A stretch of 64,000 nucleotides of DNA from the NCBI GenBank assembly GCA_018340805.1, contig JACMZG010000008.1, positions 79,552,042-79,616,041 of the forward strand, in the 5' to 3' direction. The notes under the pieces are model-generated. The model saw only the letters and a program-made list of their open reading frames with translations, was not told where the DNA came from and did not search any database. The stretch comes from Microvelia longipes. Its lineage: Eukaryota > Arthropoda > Insecta > Hemiptera > Veliidae. Shown here one piece after another: positions 20,477-31,654 of the stretch. How positions within the stretch are numbered: position 1 is the first letter of the stretch; the number at the start of each line of letters is the position of its first letter. A program made the translations under genes and the position numbers.

Positions 20477-20667
20477 TAAGTCTCACTATATTCCAACTAA
20501 GCAGATGCAGTGAGTGTGTGTTCTTTGCTTTCAATTCCCTGGTTAGATTCTATTTGTTATTCTTGGTGCAACAGTTAGGGTGTTTGCCTTCTACCCAGAT
20601 TTAAATTTTTTATGGCAATGATATATGTGATCTCAGGTACTCGTAAAAGATGCTTAACCCTTAATTA

Positions 20668-20907
<240 letters not shown>

Positions 20908-21129
20908 AGATGCGCAAGCGCCGGAATGCTTGCGTTTTAATTGTATTCCAGATATTTTGAAAATCATACTACGCCTGGACATGTGGGAAGTATCAAATCA
21001 ACCAGCTTTATTTTGGACTGTTTTTTAGAACAGAGGAATCTCCTGAACCATCTGATAAAGTAGTTTATTTAAATCTTTAAAATATTTGTTGTGTAATTTT
21101 TGGTACATAAGTACAATACATTTTAGCGA

Positions 21130-21252
21130 ATTTTCATTATGCAAATGACGCTTATGAGGTTGCTCGGATGACGGAAGTTGAGGGTGGGAGTGATCGGAAT
21201 CGGTTCCTATTGGCTACCTGATAACAAAAATATATGTCCGAAAAAGTTTATA

Positions 21253-21312
<60 letters not shown>

Positions 21313-22535
21313 AGAGTTTCTACTTCGTATGGCGAACGATAACCCTTGAAGGCGTTCTCAAATTGAAACTAAACTTTGCAAATCGGGAGATGTTGTGGAG
21401 GTTACGAGGCCTATTGTTTATAAAAACATTATGACGTCATCAATCAAAGTTATGACGTCATGAGAAAAAACTTTTTGAAACTTGAAATGGCTATAAAACA
21501 AGGTATTTCGTGTTGAGGTAGACGGCTAGCTGAATCGATTAAGACCAATTTCAGCTGAATCGAACCATCACAAATGGCGCAAATGGATACATATATATAT
21601 ATATATATAATATATATATATATATTATATATAATATATATATATATATTATATATAATCTTGTATATATGTATACGTCTAGGTCAAAGACTCGTACGAT
21701 ATATCTTGGGTTCAGTAGTGTTAGAGGTTGGGGATATAGTATAAAAGAGGGGCCTCTACCTCTTGCTCCATCCTGGTAAGCCTACTGTCCCAGAGAGACA
21801 GGACAAAAATGGCTTCCACTGATCCACGCCGAGCTAAGCAGGCCTGTAAAGAGGAAGAACCTCGAAGTAGTCTTTACATGGTCGAAGTCATTCTAAAATG
21901 ATTGTGACCGGTTTCAGCTCAATCGGACAATCCTAAGTGACGAAACGGTATTTTTATTTTAAAAATCATGAATATATTTATTTCAACCTAAAGATTATAC
22001 TCAAATAAACAATTTGTTTACGAAAAAACTTGACATTTTCTATAAATTGTATAAAATCATAAATGTATGTAAGAGTTTATACCCTTTTTGTATGGTGGAC
22101 GTAACTAAAACTGATGAAAGATGAAACTATAATCTTTTCTTACCCTTTATACAAGGTTACTCCAACAGTTGCAACGTGTGGATTTTTTCTTGTATTCTTT
22201 ATACCTCTATAAAAAACGTATTAGTTATGTATTTAAATATACTTATTATATTTTTATATTGCTTGTTAACTGTAATATTATTGCTTACTATTAATAATAG
22301 AGGATTAATAAAATCAAATTTGTGAGAAAGCCTCTTAGGCCCGAGAAGCGGGCCTGTGAAACGAGGCTGTGAAAATTCGCTAAATACGTGGCAAATTGCC
22401 ATGTAACAAGAAACGATAATGAAACCATAGATGATACAAAACAACAACAATGTGGCAGCGAAGCGGCCACTGGGAGGAGCAGACGAGGCGCGAAACGCCG
22501 AGGCCGCGTAGCGGCTACGGGCCGAATGCCCGTAT
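21130..22535 (+). repeat. TA-seeding dispersed repeat, copy A
   Basis: A dispersed element of about 1.3 kb starts near TGCAAATGACGCTTATGAGG and ends in a GC-rich block (22450-22535) with GGCAGCGAAGCGGCCACTGG and GGCCGCGTAGCGGCTACGGG. Its internal TA tracts sit at 21247-21303 and 21590-21660. A reverse-complement copy lies at 35.06-36.35 kb and a shorter one at 42.80-43.51 kb. Copy A has about 130 extra AT-rich bases near 22180-22310 compared with copy B. No convincing ORF is present. Confidence 0.85.
21247..21305. repeat. (TA)n microsatellite inside copy A
   Basis: TA run between AAAAAGTTTATATATT and TGTATGTATGTAAGAGTTTC; the same flanks occur in copy B at 36.12-36.22 kb. Confidence 0.9.
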
Positions 22536-22595
22536 TTTGATATCTATTCTTATGTTGTGGATTTATTCGCCCTGAATCCAATCTTGACAATATAT

Positions 22596-23804
22596 ACAGG
22601 GTGTTTCATATAAAGTGTCCACCAAAGAAAGAGGTGATAGTACTCCTCAAAGGGAACAAAAAATGTTCTATAATAAAAACCCGGATATCCAGCCGTTTTC
22701 CCACAAGGTCAAATTTAATATTTAAAAAAAATATTTGACCTTACATCATAAAATTGTTAATAGCGTTTACACTGTTCAAGCTAGAAAGGCGAAATTGGTC
22801 TCGCTAGAAAGGCGAAATTGGTCTCGCTAGAAAGCTGAATAAATTTCCTAAAGGACAAACTAGCAACTATGTCAAATATTTTAGAACTACTGCCCAAAAA
22901 TTTGCATGAAAAATTATTTTTTGAAAAAAGTTAATTTTATGGAATTTTTGTGGTAGGGCATTAGAGGAAGTAAGAGATGAGCAAAAGTTCAGCCAAGAAC
23001 GGAAAAAACTTCTCTTATGACTGCCCTTTAAGAAAATCTAAATATTTTTATACATTCAATAGTCAAAAATGTAAGCTATTGTTGCTAGAAGTTGCAAAAA
23101 CTGATAATTTTTGTCTTATAAAAGAGAAAATAATGTGTTATTTTAACAAAATATTTTTTTTTTTCGAAAGTAAACTTATAATACGATTTTTAGACTCTAA
23201 GAGGTAAAATAAACATATTTTATTCTTACACATTTTTCTCTAAACCACTATTTTTTAAGATTTTTAACTATTTTATGTACCGTGTAATTAACATTGTAGA
23301 GATATGTAAAAATACCAAAAAAATTACAGTTTTTCCAACTTCTAGGAAGAATGGCTTAACATTTTGACTATTGAATGTATAAAAATATTTACTTAAAGGG
23401 CAATCATAAGAGAAGTTTTTCCGTTCTTGGCTGAACTTCTGCTCATCTCTTACTTCCTCTAATGCCCTACCACAAAAATTCCATAAAATTAACTTTTTTC
23501 AAAAAATAATTTTTCATGCAAATTTTTGGGCAGTAGTTCCAAAATATTTGACATAGTTGCTAGTTTGTCCTTTAGGAAATTTATTCAGCTTTCAAACGAC
23601 ACCAATTTCGCCTTTCTAGCTTGAACAGTTTAAACGCATTTAACAATTTTATGATGTGAGGTCAAATATTTTCTTAAAATATTAAATTTGACCTTGTGGG
23701 AAAACGGTTGGAGATCCGGGTTTATATTATAGAACATTGTTTGTTCCCTTTGAGAAGTACTATCACATCCTCCTTTGGTGGACACTTTATATGAAACAAC
23801 CTGT
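22596..23804. mobile_element. Giant foldback with ACAGGGTGTTTCATATAAAG ends
   Basis: The two halves are inverted copies with arms of about 580 bases, centred near 23200. Each begins ACAGG(G/T)TGTTTCATATAAAG followed by TGTCCACCAAAG. Shared blocks include TGCCCTTTAAG, GCATTAGAGGAAGTAAGAGA and TTCAGCCAAGAACGGAAAAA. The left arm carries a duplication (TAGAAAGGCGAAATTGGTCTCGC twice, 22785-22830) absent from the right arm. No transposase. It lies immediately beside copy A of the TA-seeding repeat. Confidence 0.85.
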
Positions 23805-23828
23805 GTGTGTGTGTGTGTTTATTTGTTT

Positions 23829-23842
23829 ATATATATATATAT

Positions 23843-23892
<50 letters not shown>
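23829..23892. repeat. (TG)n/(TA)n microsatellite
   Basis: A GTGTGTGTGTG stretch at 23803-23818, then TA repeats to about 23890 and a further GTGTGTGT. Confidence 0.9.
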
Positions 23893-23894
<2 letters not shown>

Positions 23895-24024
23895 GTGTGT
23901 GTTTCTGCCTTTTGGTTTTCAAGAGCACTGCAGTGAGACACGTGTCGTTTCTAGTTTTTTTTCACTTCTTTCAAAATCTGTTCAGCCTGTTTATAAATAA
24001 TATAAAAAAAAGTATAGATAAATG

Positions 24025-24720
24025 GGACGGTAATTTGTTTTACTGATGATGCAGCTGTCCTGTATTGTGGTGATACTTGGAAGGAGTTAGTGGCCATAGC
24101 TGAGAGCAATATGAATTCATTGAATAGATGGTACATTAAAAATAAACTTCCTGCCAACTAAGACAAAACTGAGTTAATGACTTACTCTCTCTCTATAACT
24201 GGACAACCTTCTATTAACTATAACATAAGACTACACTCTAACTCCTGCTATATTAATAATCCTCGTCACCGTTCTTGTCCTCAGATAAGTTTTGTGGATA
24301 CGATTAAATATTTGGGAATATTAATTGACAAAACATTAAGTTGGAAACCGCATATCACTCACGCAAAAACTAAGACAGACGATTTATATATATTTAAGGT
24401 TAAGAATTCTTAAGTTTAAAATTAAGATTTTTACTAATTAAGAGTTTTGTACTTTGCTCTTGTAAACTCGATTTTCAGCTATGGCATTATTGCTTGGGGA
24501 TTTGTTCCTCAATATAAATTGGCTTCATAGACAGTAACACAATATATAATACTTAGAGTTATCCATAATAATAAAGCTCTTAGAGAAAGCTGTCACCATT
24601 TTTTTAAGTCATTTAAAGTACTTGGTTTGAGAGAGATGTTCGAGATGGCGTCCCTGATTCGTTTATATAGCGGCAAGCACAATATTAAAGGCCAAAGGAG
24701 GCCGAAGACCTCCTTTTTTG
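24025..24720 (+). pseudogene. Decayed LINE reverse transcriptase fragment
   Basis: With several stops and shifts the plus strand reads CFTDDAAVLYCGDTWKELVA (the FxDD catalytic box, here FTDD), then LNRWYIKNKLPAN-stop-DKTEL, FVDTIKYLGILIDKTLSWKP and HITHAKTK. After a shift, SYGIIAWGFVPQYKLAS and LREMFEMASLIRLYSGKHN. This is the order seen after the palm of CR1/Jockey-type polymerases. It is old, since four or more disruptions lie within 700 bases. The intact LOA-type LINE at 1-4810 has YADD here, so this is a different family. Confidence 0.75.
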
Positions 24721-24804
24721 CTTAGATTGAGGCTATTCCATGACAGGTCAACTCAATTTTCTTTTGGATTCGATGCCACGGGTCATAAAATAATTTGGTT
24801 GACA

Positions 24805-25226
24805 TGTAGGCCTCATAAAGAAAAAGTAACCTGACCACCTCCGCTTTAAATATTATCAAATAATCAATACAAAATTACAATGACTAATATAGTAAAACGT
24901 GAAAAATACAAATCAAAACCGAAATACATTTATTAATTGTAACTTTAACTCACTCTTGGAACAGGTTATAATGAGGTTCCACAGAGCCACTGAGAGCCCC
25001 AAAAAGATGTTTCAGGCCTCTAGCATAAAAATATATACTAAAAAAGTTATAATAAATAATTTGTTTTTGGCTTCCCGCACATTGTTCGTGTTTTGATTTG
25101 TATTTGATACGTTTAACTATTTAAGTTCCTCTATGTTCTGTTTAATTGATGATTGAATGTGGTCAGATTCTTTTTCAATGTTTCAAAAATTAACCTATAA
25201 GGCCTCTCCAGTAATAATATCTCTAT
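24805..25226. repeat. MITE family D, foldback copy
   Basis: The left arm has AAGTAACCTGACCACCTCCG, ACTCACTCTTGGAACAGGTT and CCACTGAGAGCCCCAAAAAG. The right arm carries the inverted flank (TGGCTTCCCGCAC, TTTTGATTTGTATTT) and ends ACCTATAAGGCCTCTCCAGTAATAATATCTCTATG. Other copies are at 47.33, 49.21 and 54.29 kb. Confidence 0.7.
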
Positions 25227-25639
25227 GTTCAAAACAATATGAAAAGAATAAAACCAAGTGGCAACACTGTATTGAAGTATTTGAAATTTTATAATTTATG
25301 CTGATTCATATATGTCTCCAGCTTGTTTTTATTTAAAAGATTTCTTACTAAATTATTATTTTTCAAGATTTTTTGTTGTGCCGTGTGTATTATTGAAATT
25401 TGAATATTTACTTTGCCGAAAAACAATTATAGGTGTAAATTCAAAGACATTTATAAGGTTAAGTTTAAGTTTTTAAAGGAAGGGAGGAATTCATATGAAG
25501 CTGAATGTACTATGTGCAAGTAAGTATTCACAAAGCAATTTAGTTTTAAATCTATGATTAAAAATAATGCATCCGTTAATAATTAATGCGTAAAGAAACA
25601 AAAACAAGTTATTTCATTAATTAACGGATTATCAGTGGT

Positions 25640-25985
25640 GGGCCTTAAAGGTCCGCTGTCTGGCGAATTTCATGTAGAATGCGTGTTTCCGTGCTTAACA
25701 ACTCATTTCTTGCTTAAGGTTCCGGTTCATGCTTTAGAACCTAAGCAGTTACTCAATTGTCAAGCACTGCTCGTAACTCATTTTGTCTGTATTTTCCAAA
25801 GGAAATGCGCATAACTATCCAGTTGGTTGCACAAAACTATGCCTCTAAAATTAGAAGTACGCTCTATTATTTGCACTAGTTTAAAGCTTAGTTACTTATA
25901 TTTAGGCTTAGTCAGTTATCTTTAAAGGTTTCAGCGCATTTCCTTTAAAATGCGCTGACTCAGCAAACCAGGTTAATGACGTCAC
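25640..25985. repeat. Foldback family E, partial copy
   Basis: Shares CTAAGCAGTTACT, AAGCACT, CAAAGGAAATGCG and TTTGCACTAGTTTAAAGC with the copies at 30.76 and 39.39 kb. It begins with a degenerate CTTAAAGGTCCGCTGTCTGGCGAATT end. Confidence 0.6.
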
Positions 25986-26098
25986 AAAAACCTGGTTTTC
26001 AATAGGGTTCGTGTCCTCCCGAAGGTTGATTTTTGTACCAAGTTTGGTTAAAAAATATTAATCTGTTCGAAAGAGTGTTTACAAGTAAGTGTCTAGAA

Positions 26099-26168
<70 letters not shown>

Positions 26169-26285
26169 TTTGCGAAACGTATTTTTTCGTCATTAGGGAC
26201 CTCTGAAACGGATTTGTGTTGTGGTCCGAGGTTCGAATTCCGCCATGACGCCTATCCCATTAGGCGAATTTCCAAAGGAAATTCG
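25960..26285 (-). repeat. Dispersed repeat F with tRNA-like B box and TA tract
   Basis: In reverse complement this matches 29.74-29.96 kb: CAGCAAACCAGGTTAATGAC, AATAGGGTTCGTGTCCTCCC, TTTTGCGAAACGTA and GTCATTAGGGACCTCTGAAA. A (TA)n run (26103-26163) sits where the other copy has (TG)n. GAGGTTCGAATTCCGCCATG (26227-26246) looks like a Pol III B box (GGTTCGANTCC). Confidence 0.6.
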
Positions 26286-26289
26286 CTAA

Positions 26290-26870
26290 AAACTATACAG
26301 CTCTGACACATAGTTAATTTTACATGTATACACAATTTTATCAAAATCGGTCAATTTTTACGGCAGTTATACACGCGTATACAAACTTTTACTCGTTAAA
26401 ATTTTTACACGTACAAACAAACATATGCGCCGTCCCAATCTTCTGTAATGTAAGAACTCACTTACGTTCCTTTAATTATGCATGATATCCAATTTATCAC
26501 TACGGTAGTGTGATAAATTTATCACCAACGTGTGCCAACGTTTTATTACCAACATACCAAAAAGACGACTCATTTGGACTGATAATGAGTCGTGTGGTTT
26601 TAAAGTATAACCAAATTTGTTATACTTTAAAAACTTAAATTAGCATGAAAATAAAAAATTCAATAGTTGATCATTTATATATGTATATTAATGAAGTTAT
26701 ATAAATTGCAACTATATTAGTGTTGAATTATTTTTTTTTCTATTGGTTAGTTTTAAACTAATGATTGACATACATAATGTCATAAGTTAGCTTCAACATA
26801 AATGACTTGTTTTAAAAAATGCTGAATCATATTATTAGTGCTCTTTAGTACCTGGTGTTGAAATAATAGT
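26290..26870. other. Repeat-like stretch, no gene
   Basis: Contains AAAATCGGTCAATTTTTACGG and a hairpin around TTTATCACTACGGTAGTGTGATAAA (26497-26521). ATGAGTCGTGTGG and GACGACTCATTTGG form another weak palindrome. No coding evidence. Confidence 0.4.
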
Positions 26871-26874
26871 TATT

Positions 26875-26990
26875 TATGCCATAAGGCTGAGAAGTGTGTC
26901 TTTATGTCACGGCAATTAGATTTACCGATGAGCGAAGCGAGTCGGAAAAAATTGCTAAGATATAAAGACATTCTCAGCCGGATGGCATAC
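26875..26990. repeat. Small foldback with GATGAGCGAAGCGAGTCGG core
   Basis: Arms ATGCCATAAGGCTGAGAA and TTCTCAGCCGGATGGCAT enclose TTTATGTC...GATATAAA and GCAATTAG...AATTGCTA. The centre is CCGATGAGCGAAGCGAGTCGG, matching the motif of the 5S-like family. Confidence 0.7.
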
Positions 26991-26999
26991 ACTATTTTT

Positions 27000-28155
27000 T
27001 TTGAGGTAGCACTCATTAAATAAACTGCGCTATATACTTAATTAAAAAAAAACAAACGTCCAATTAACTCCATATTATCGTCGCATTAAATTCATCCATA
27101 GCTTCACACTTTTACTCAAAAATCTAAAAGCTTTACAAATAGCTTTTGTTTTAAGGAAAAACAAATAATGATGAAATATATAGCCGCGCACAAGCTATAG
27201 CTTATGCGGCTATTAAATAATTTATTATTTTCATGTTATTTGCATATTCCATTGTCAAATAGACTTTTATTATATTATTATTATATATTACTTATAAATG
27301 TTTTATGCTGATTTATATTATAATGTAGTATGCTTTTAAAATAATAAATAAATCCTAATCTTAATCTTAAATAAACGCACAAAAATTGTCAATTAGAACA
27401 CTTTTTAAAAACGAAAAAAAAAATAGTCTACGAACAAAAACAGAAACAAAATGAACGTTTTAAAGAAAACTCATGAAGTTTAACACAGATTGTTTTTTGA
27501 AGACGCTACATTACAGTAATGGCGGTATGAATTACTTTTACGTCCTAGGAGTTTTTTTTACAGTCATTATTGTCCTCGGAGGTGAAAAGTACTAAATAAC
27601 CTATAACAATAATGATTGGCTTCTCATCCTAAAAACGGTCCAATAAAGTGCTCAATTACGTACTACCTCAAAAAAAGATATTTATATATTTATGAATCAA
27701 GATGGGATAAAAGTACCGGTACCCGGCACCCCCCCCCCCTTTATCCGGCACTAGTTTTGGCTTGTATATCTAGTGTCAAGGTATGTGGACCAATTGAGGG
27801 GATTGTGCAACAGACCGTCGCAGTGCAAATGGGGTCTATCCTCAATTCTTACCCCAATCATTAATAATAATAATAAAATCCTGAACCCTACAGATTATAA
27901 AATATGTGTGTCGTCATTAAACGACAATAATGTCAGCAACAAATTTAAAATAATAACAAATCATCAACAAATTGTCTGATCAGGGTGAAATTTGAAACAC
28001 ATGTACTGTACAACTATGTATAAGTTAAATTTGTATGCATTAGTTCTAAATTATTTGACTTAGTTAGTAAATTAATTAGTTCTTAATTATTTTATGCATT
28101 TATTCTAAATTATCTAGCATTAGTTCCAGTTGTATATGTTTTTTGACTAGCACAT
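27000..28155. other. AT-rich, no confident gene
   Basis: Only a short palindrome is clear (ATAGCCGCGCACAAGCTATA, then GCTTATGCGGCTAT, 27181-27214), plus a C run (27729-27740). An 82-codon frame at 27616 has no protein-like features. Confidence 0.4.
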
Positions 28156-28157
28156 TT

Positions 28158-28171
28158 TAAATATATATATA

Positions 28172-28223
<52 letters not shown>

Positions 28224-28240
28224 GTGTGTGTGTGTGTATA
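28158..28240. repeat. (TA)n then (TG)n microsatellite
   Basis: TA units 28160-28221 followed by TGTGTGTGTGTGTAT. Confidence 0.92.
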
Positions 28241-28244
28241 ATGT

Positions 28245-29235
28245 ATATCTACATATTCATATATTATATGTTATTTCAAGAACAAAAAAGAAAAAAATAC
28301 TAAATAATTAATTGAACATTAACAAGTAAACAACAGCAGTTAAACTTTCCCTTTAGTAAAGAAATCTATAAAGCAAATGAATAAAGAAAAAATATCACGA
28401 TAAATCTTAAAAGAAATCAAAAAGGGAAGGAAACATTATAAACTAATTAGAGAAACATTTAAAAGAGTTTTCTATTGATTTTCATGTCTTTTAGCTTAAC
28501 GAGTAGGACAAATAGCTGTTTGTTTTTCTCCAATTCGTTATTTTCACAAATGAAATATTATTTTCCTTTTTTTCTTTTATTATTTTGGAATGAAGGAAAG
28601 CTAAAAAAAATGTATTGCTCTAATAAGTGCTAAAGAAATCTAATAAAAGTGAAAATACAAATCTAATTTAAGATTAATGTACATTTTGTTAAAATGTAAA
28701 AATAATGTTACGAATTTGTTATTTTTTTGTATAAAGTGAATGAGTGTTGATTAAGGTTTGACCTGAGTAGTCGAGAGTCCCCCTCAGGGGGGGGACTTCG
28801 GAGTGCTCCTCGGAGGGAGTTTTCTGCCACACCCTCCCCCCTCCAAAACTACAACCTTTCTCTCAAAAACCAATAATACGAGACCCATTCTCATAATTTT
28901 TTATATATTTTTTTATGGATTCTTGAAAATTTTATTAATATTATTTATTTTTATTAATAAAAAAAAAAACAGCTTTTTAGAGGGGGATTTTTAAATTGAT
29001 TTTTTAATACTTTTCCAAAGAAAAAAAAAACTTAATAAAGTTTAAGAGGGTAAAAAAATAATGTTTTTTTATTAATTTTTTTTTAAATGAGACAATAAAA
29101 TTACTTATGAAAATTTATAACTTGAACAAAGCAAAAAATGAATTGGAAATCTTTTGTGAAATAACAAACCTTTTTTACAGGGAAAAATATGATTGGGGTT
29201 TCTTTAGATATGATTTTAGAAGTAAGTTTCTTTTA
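28245..29235. other. AT-rich, no gene
   Basis: Many A and T runs. One GC-rich patch (28770-28815) reads AGAGTCCCCCTCAGGGGGGG then CTTCGGAGTGCTCCTCGGAG, which can form hairpins. Confidence 0.4.
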
Positions 29236-29239
29236 ATGC

Positions 29240-29410
29240 AATATACGTAGGGAAAGGTTAGTAGTTGCCCGAAAGATCCTAAACCGGGATTTTACCTAAA
29301 TTATTCATTTTAGGTGTTTTAAGACCTCCTGCGTGGTTATTACTGAGTTGTTTGTCTGTATATGTGTCTGCAATGTGTTTTACTAGAGAGTTGAAACTTG
29401 GCACAAAATA
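29240..29410 (+). repeat. Partial copy of the 5S-like family (end block)
   Basis: Reads GTAGGGAAAGG, CTAAACCGGGATTTTACCTA, TTAGGTGTTTTAAGACCTCC, TGCGTGGTTATTACTGAGTT and TAGAGAGTTGAAACTTGGCA, the inverted equivalent of the end block at 44.78-44.97 kb. Confidence 0.65.
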
Positions 29411-29739
29411 AATCGTTAGGTCTTGTTGAGCTTACTTTTTTTATACATTTTTCTACAACGTCATTTAATGATTCAGCAAGAAATTTATTTAGCAATAAAT
29501 TATTAATTTATTCAGAATTAAATACATATTTTATTCTTTTTTCATATTTACATGTATACATATATTTACATATTTTATTCATATATTATTCTTATTAAAT
29601 TATTAAAAAAAGCACGGGGAAAGTTTCGGATTGATTGGAATTTGGCAGATAAAAGTGGCAAAGGTGATCTTGGATCACTTTTGTTAAGAAGGTCAGTATG
29701 CGAATGAGTTATCACTTGTCTTAAACCTGATCTTTCATG

Positions 29740-30200
29740 CCTGAGAATGAGCAATACCGTAAAAGTATTGTTTCAGAGGTCCCTAATGACGAAAACATAT
29801 GTTTCGCGAAACTTACATTTGTGTGTGTGTGTCTATTACTAGACACAAATATCAACCTTAGGGAGGACATGGACCCTATTGAAAACAAAGATTATTTGAC
29901 GTCATTAACCCTGTTTGCTGAGTCGGCAAAATTTTCAAAAAAAATCAGTAGAATGTAGGGTTAATATTTTTTGCCGCGAAATCGGTCCTTATTTAAGTTT
30001 TTGTAAATGAAACCGGTCCGAAGTAGATATGATCACTCTAAGTGACAATAAGTCGAAAAAACTACATGGCAAATTACCAGAAACCAAAATTACGGTTGGT
30101 TTTCAATGTTTTTGAAAACACAAAAAGGTGTCGTTTTTAATGTTTTTTGGAGCGCTGAATCGATTAAAATCGGTCTGAAGCCGATATCATTTTTCTTTTC
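29740..30200 (+). repeat. Dispersed repeat F, copy 2
   Basis: TTTCAGAGGTCCCTAATGAC, TTCGCGAAACTTAC, a (TG)n run, ACCCTATTGAAAACAAAG and GACGTCATTAACCCTGTTTG mirror 25.96-26.21 kb. It continues with GAAACCGGTCCGAAGTAGAT and GCGCTGAATCGATTAAAATC, which also appear at 30.65 and 39.1 kb and partly in copy A near 21.53 kb. Confidence 0.65.
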
Positions 30201-30479
30201 TTTCTTTTTCAATTATCTTTATTAAATAAATTAATTAAAATTACAAAGTAAATTATTTAAAGATTAGCCTGTTCATGATAGACCCTAGGCCTGAGCTGAA
30301 CAGGCGTTGACTTAATATTACACTTTTATAATTGTAATGTTTACCTATAATTTATACTTTATTGTTTATTTATTTACATTTTTAACATTAATTTGGTTTG
30401 TAATATATTTTAAAATTATATTATATAATTTATAATATTTAATAAATTTAATATTTATTATTATTATCATTTATCAATC

Positions 30480-30760
30480 AATTTAATTTAATAATATTAT
30501 TTAATGGTTATAAAGTCACTTAATTACTTTAAGTGACCAAAAAGTCGGTAAAACGGTATTTAATTTCCAAAAACCTAAAATACGGCCAGTAAACTACATA
30601 TTTCAAGTGGAGAGTTGTTTATGATGTTTTTTGGGCATTTGAGTTGAATGATAATGGTCCGGAGTCGATACGAGCACTCAGGGTACCTGGTTTCGAATCA
30701 TGGTATGAAAGATATTTTTTATTGTTTTATTCACGTTATTTATGTTCATAACTACAAAAT
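30480..30760 (+). repeat. Dispersed repeat F, 3' part with B-box-like motif
   Basis: GTCACTTAATTACTTTAAGT-GACC, then ATGGTCCGGAGTCGATACGA and CCTGGTTTCGAATCATGGTA, comparable with AGGATCGAATCATGGTGCCG at 39.32 kb. Confidence 0.55.
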
Positions 30761-30762
30761 AA

Positions 30763-31117
30763 TTCTGGCGCGGCGATCCGCATGTCGGGCGAAGAATAGA
30801 ATAGAATTCCTATGGAATGCTATATAGCGTAAGCAGTTACTTAAATACCAAGCACTCATTTTGTTTGTATTTTTCAAAGGAAATGCGTTAAAACCTTTTA
30901 AGATAAACACTAACTGAGCTTTAAACTAGTGCAAATAATAGTGCGCACAGCTAATTTCAGAGGCATAGTTATGTATAACCAACTAGATAATTGTGCGTAT
31001 TTCCTTGCAAAATACAGTGCTTGATAATTGAGTTAATGCTTAAACCGAAACCGTAAGCATGAAACGGGATGTTATGCACGAAAACACGATTACAATTCGC
31101 CCGACATGCGTACCACC
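30763..31117. mobile_element. Foldback family E, complete copy
   Basis: Terminal inverted repeats of about 30 bases: TTCTGGCGCGGCGATCCGCA with TGTCGGGCGAA, against TTCGCCCGACATGCGTACCA with CCGGACCAGAA. The interior is also inverted (AAGCAGTTACT...TCAAAGGAAATGCG on one side, GCGTATTTCCTTGCAAAATAC on the other). Confidence 0.7.
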
Positions 31118-31654
31118 GGACCAGAATATGTTTTTAAATAAATCACGGTTTTTGACTATTACATATGGCAATTCGCTGCGAAACGGTGGAATTATGCTTA
31201 CACAAAGGTTAGTAATACGACAACCATATACAGAACATTAATGTTGCCGCGAAGCAGCCAAGCGGCTGAATGCCTCTTGTTTATTTATTTACAATAAATT
31301 TTTATTAGTTTTTATCATTTAATTTTCAAGATTTTCTTGTTTTAACTTTTATAAAATGCTAGGTTTATTAAATATTAATAACTTTTGAATAAATCTTATG
31401 TTGAAAGTATAGGTAGAGAATAACAAGGTAGAGAGAGCCGTAGGGCTAAATAAAATTATAAATATTATTCAAAAATAACAAAAAAACCTGATTGCCAATT
31501 AACCTTCTATTGGGAATTAGTAAAACGAATTTCGAAAAGTTTACTTTAAGCCAGATTTGTTGGAACGTATTTACTTCTTTCTCCTAGACATTAAACTGAC
31601 CAGCAAACTTTTTCAAGCATACCATTGCTGAGCATTTCCTTTTTTTAAGCGGTT

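Noticed and set aside
22291..22590. 99-codon minus-strand frame with Arg/Pro-rich composition
   Set aside because: It lies in the GC-rich end of the TA-seeding repeat and is not matched as a frame in copy B; its composition follows the palindromic DNA.
26231..26242. B-box match as a functional tRNA gene
   Set aside because: No A box, acceptor stem or anticodon arm around it; retained only as part of a SINE-like repeat.
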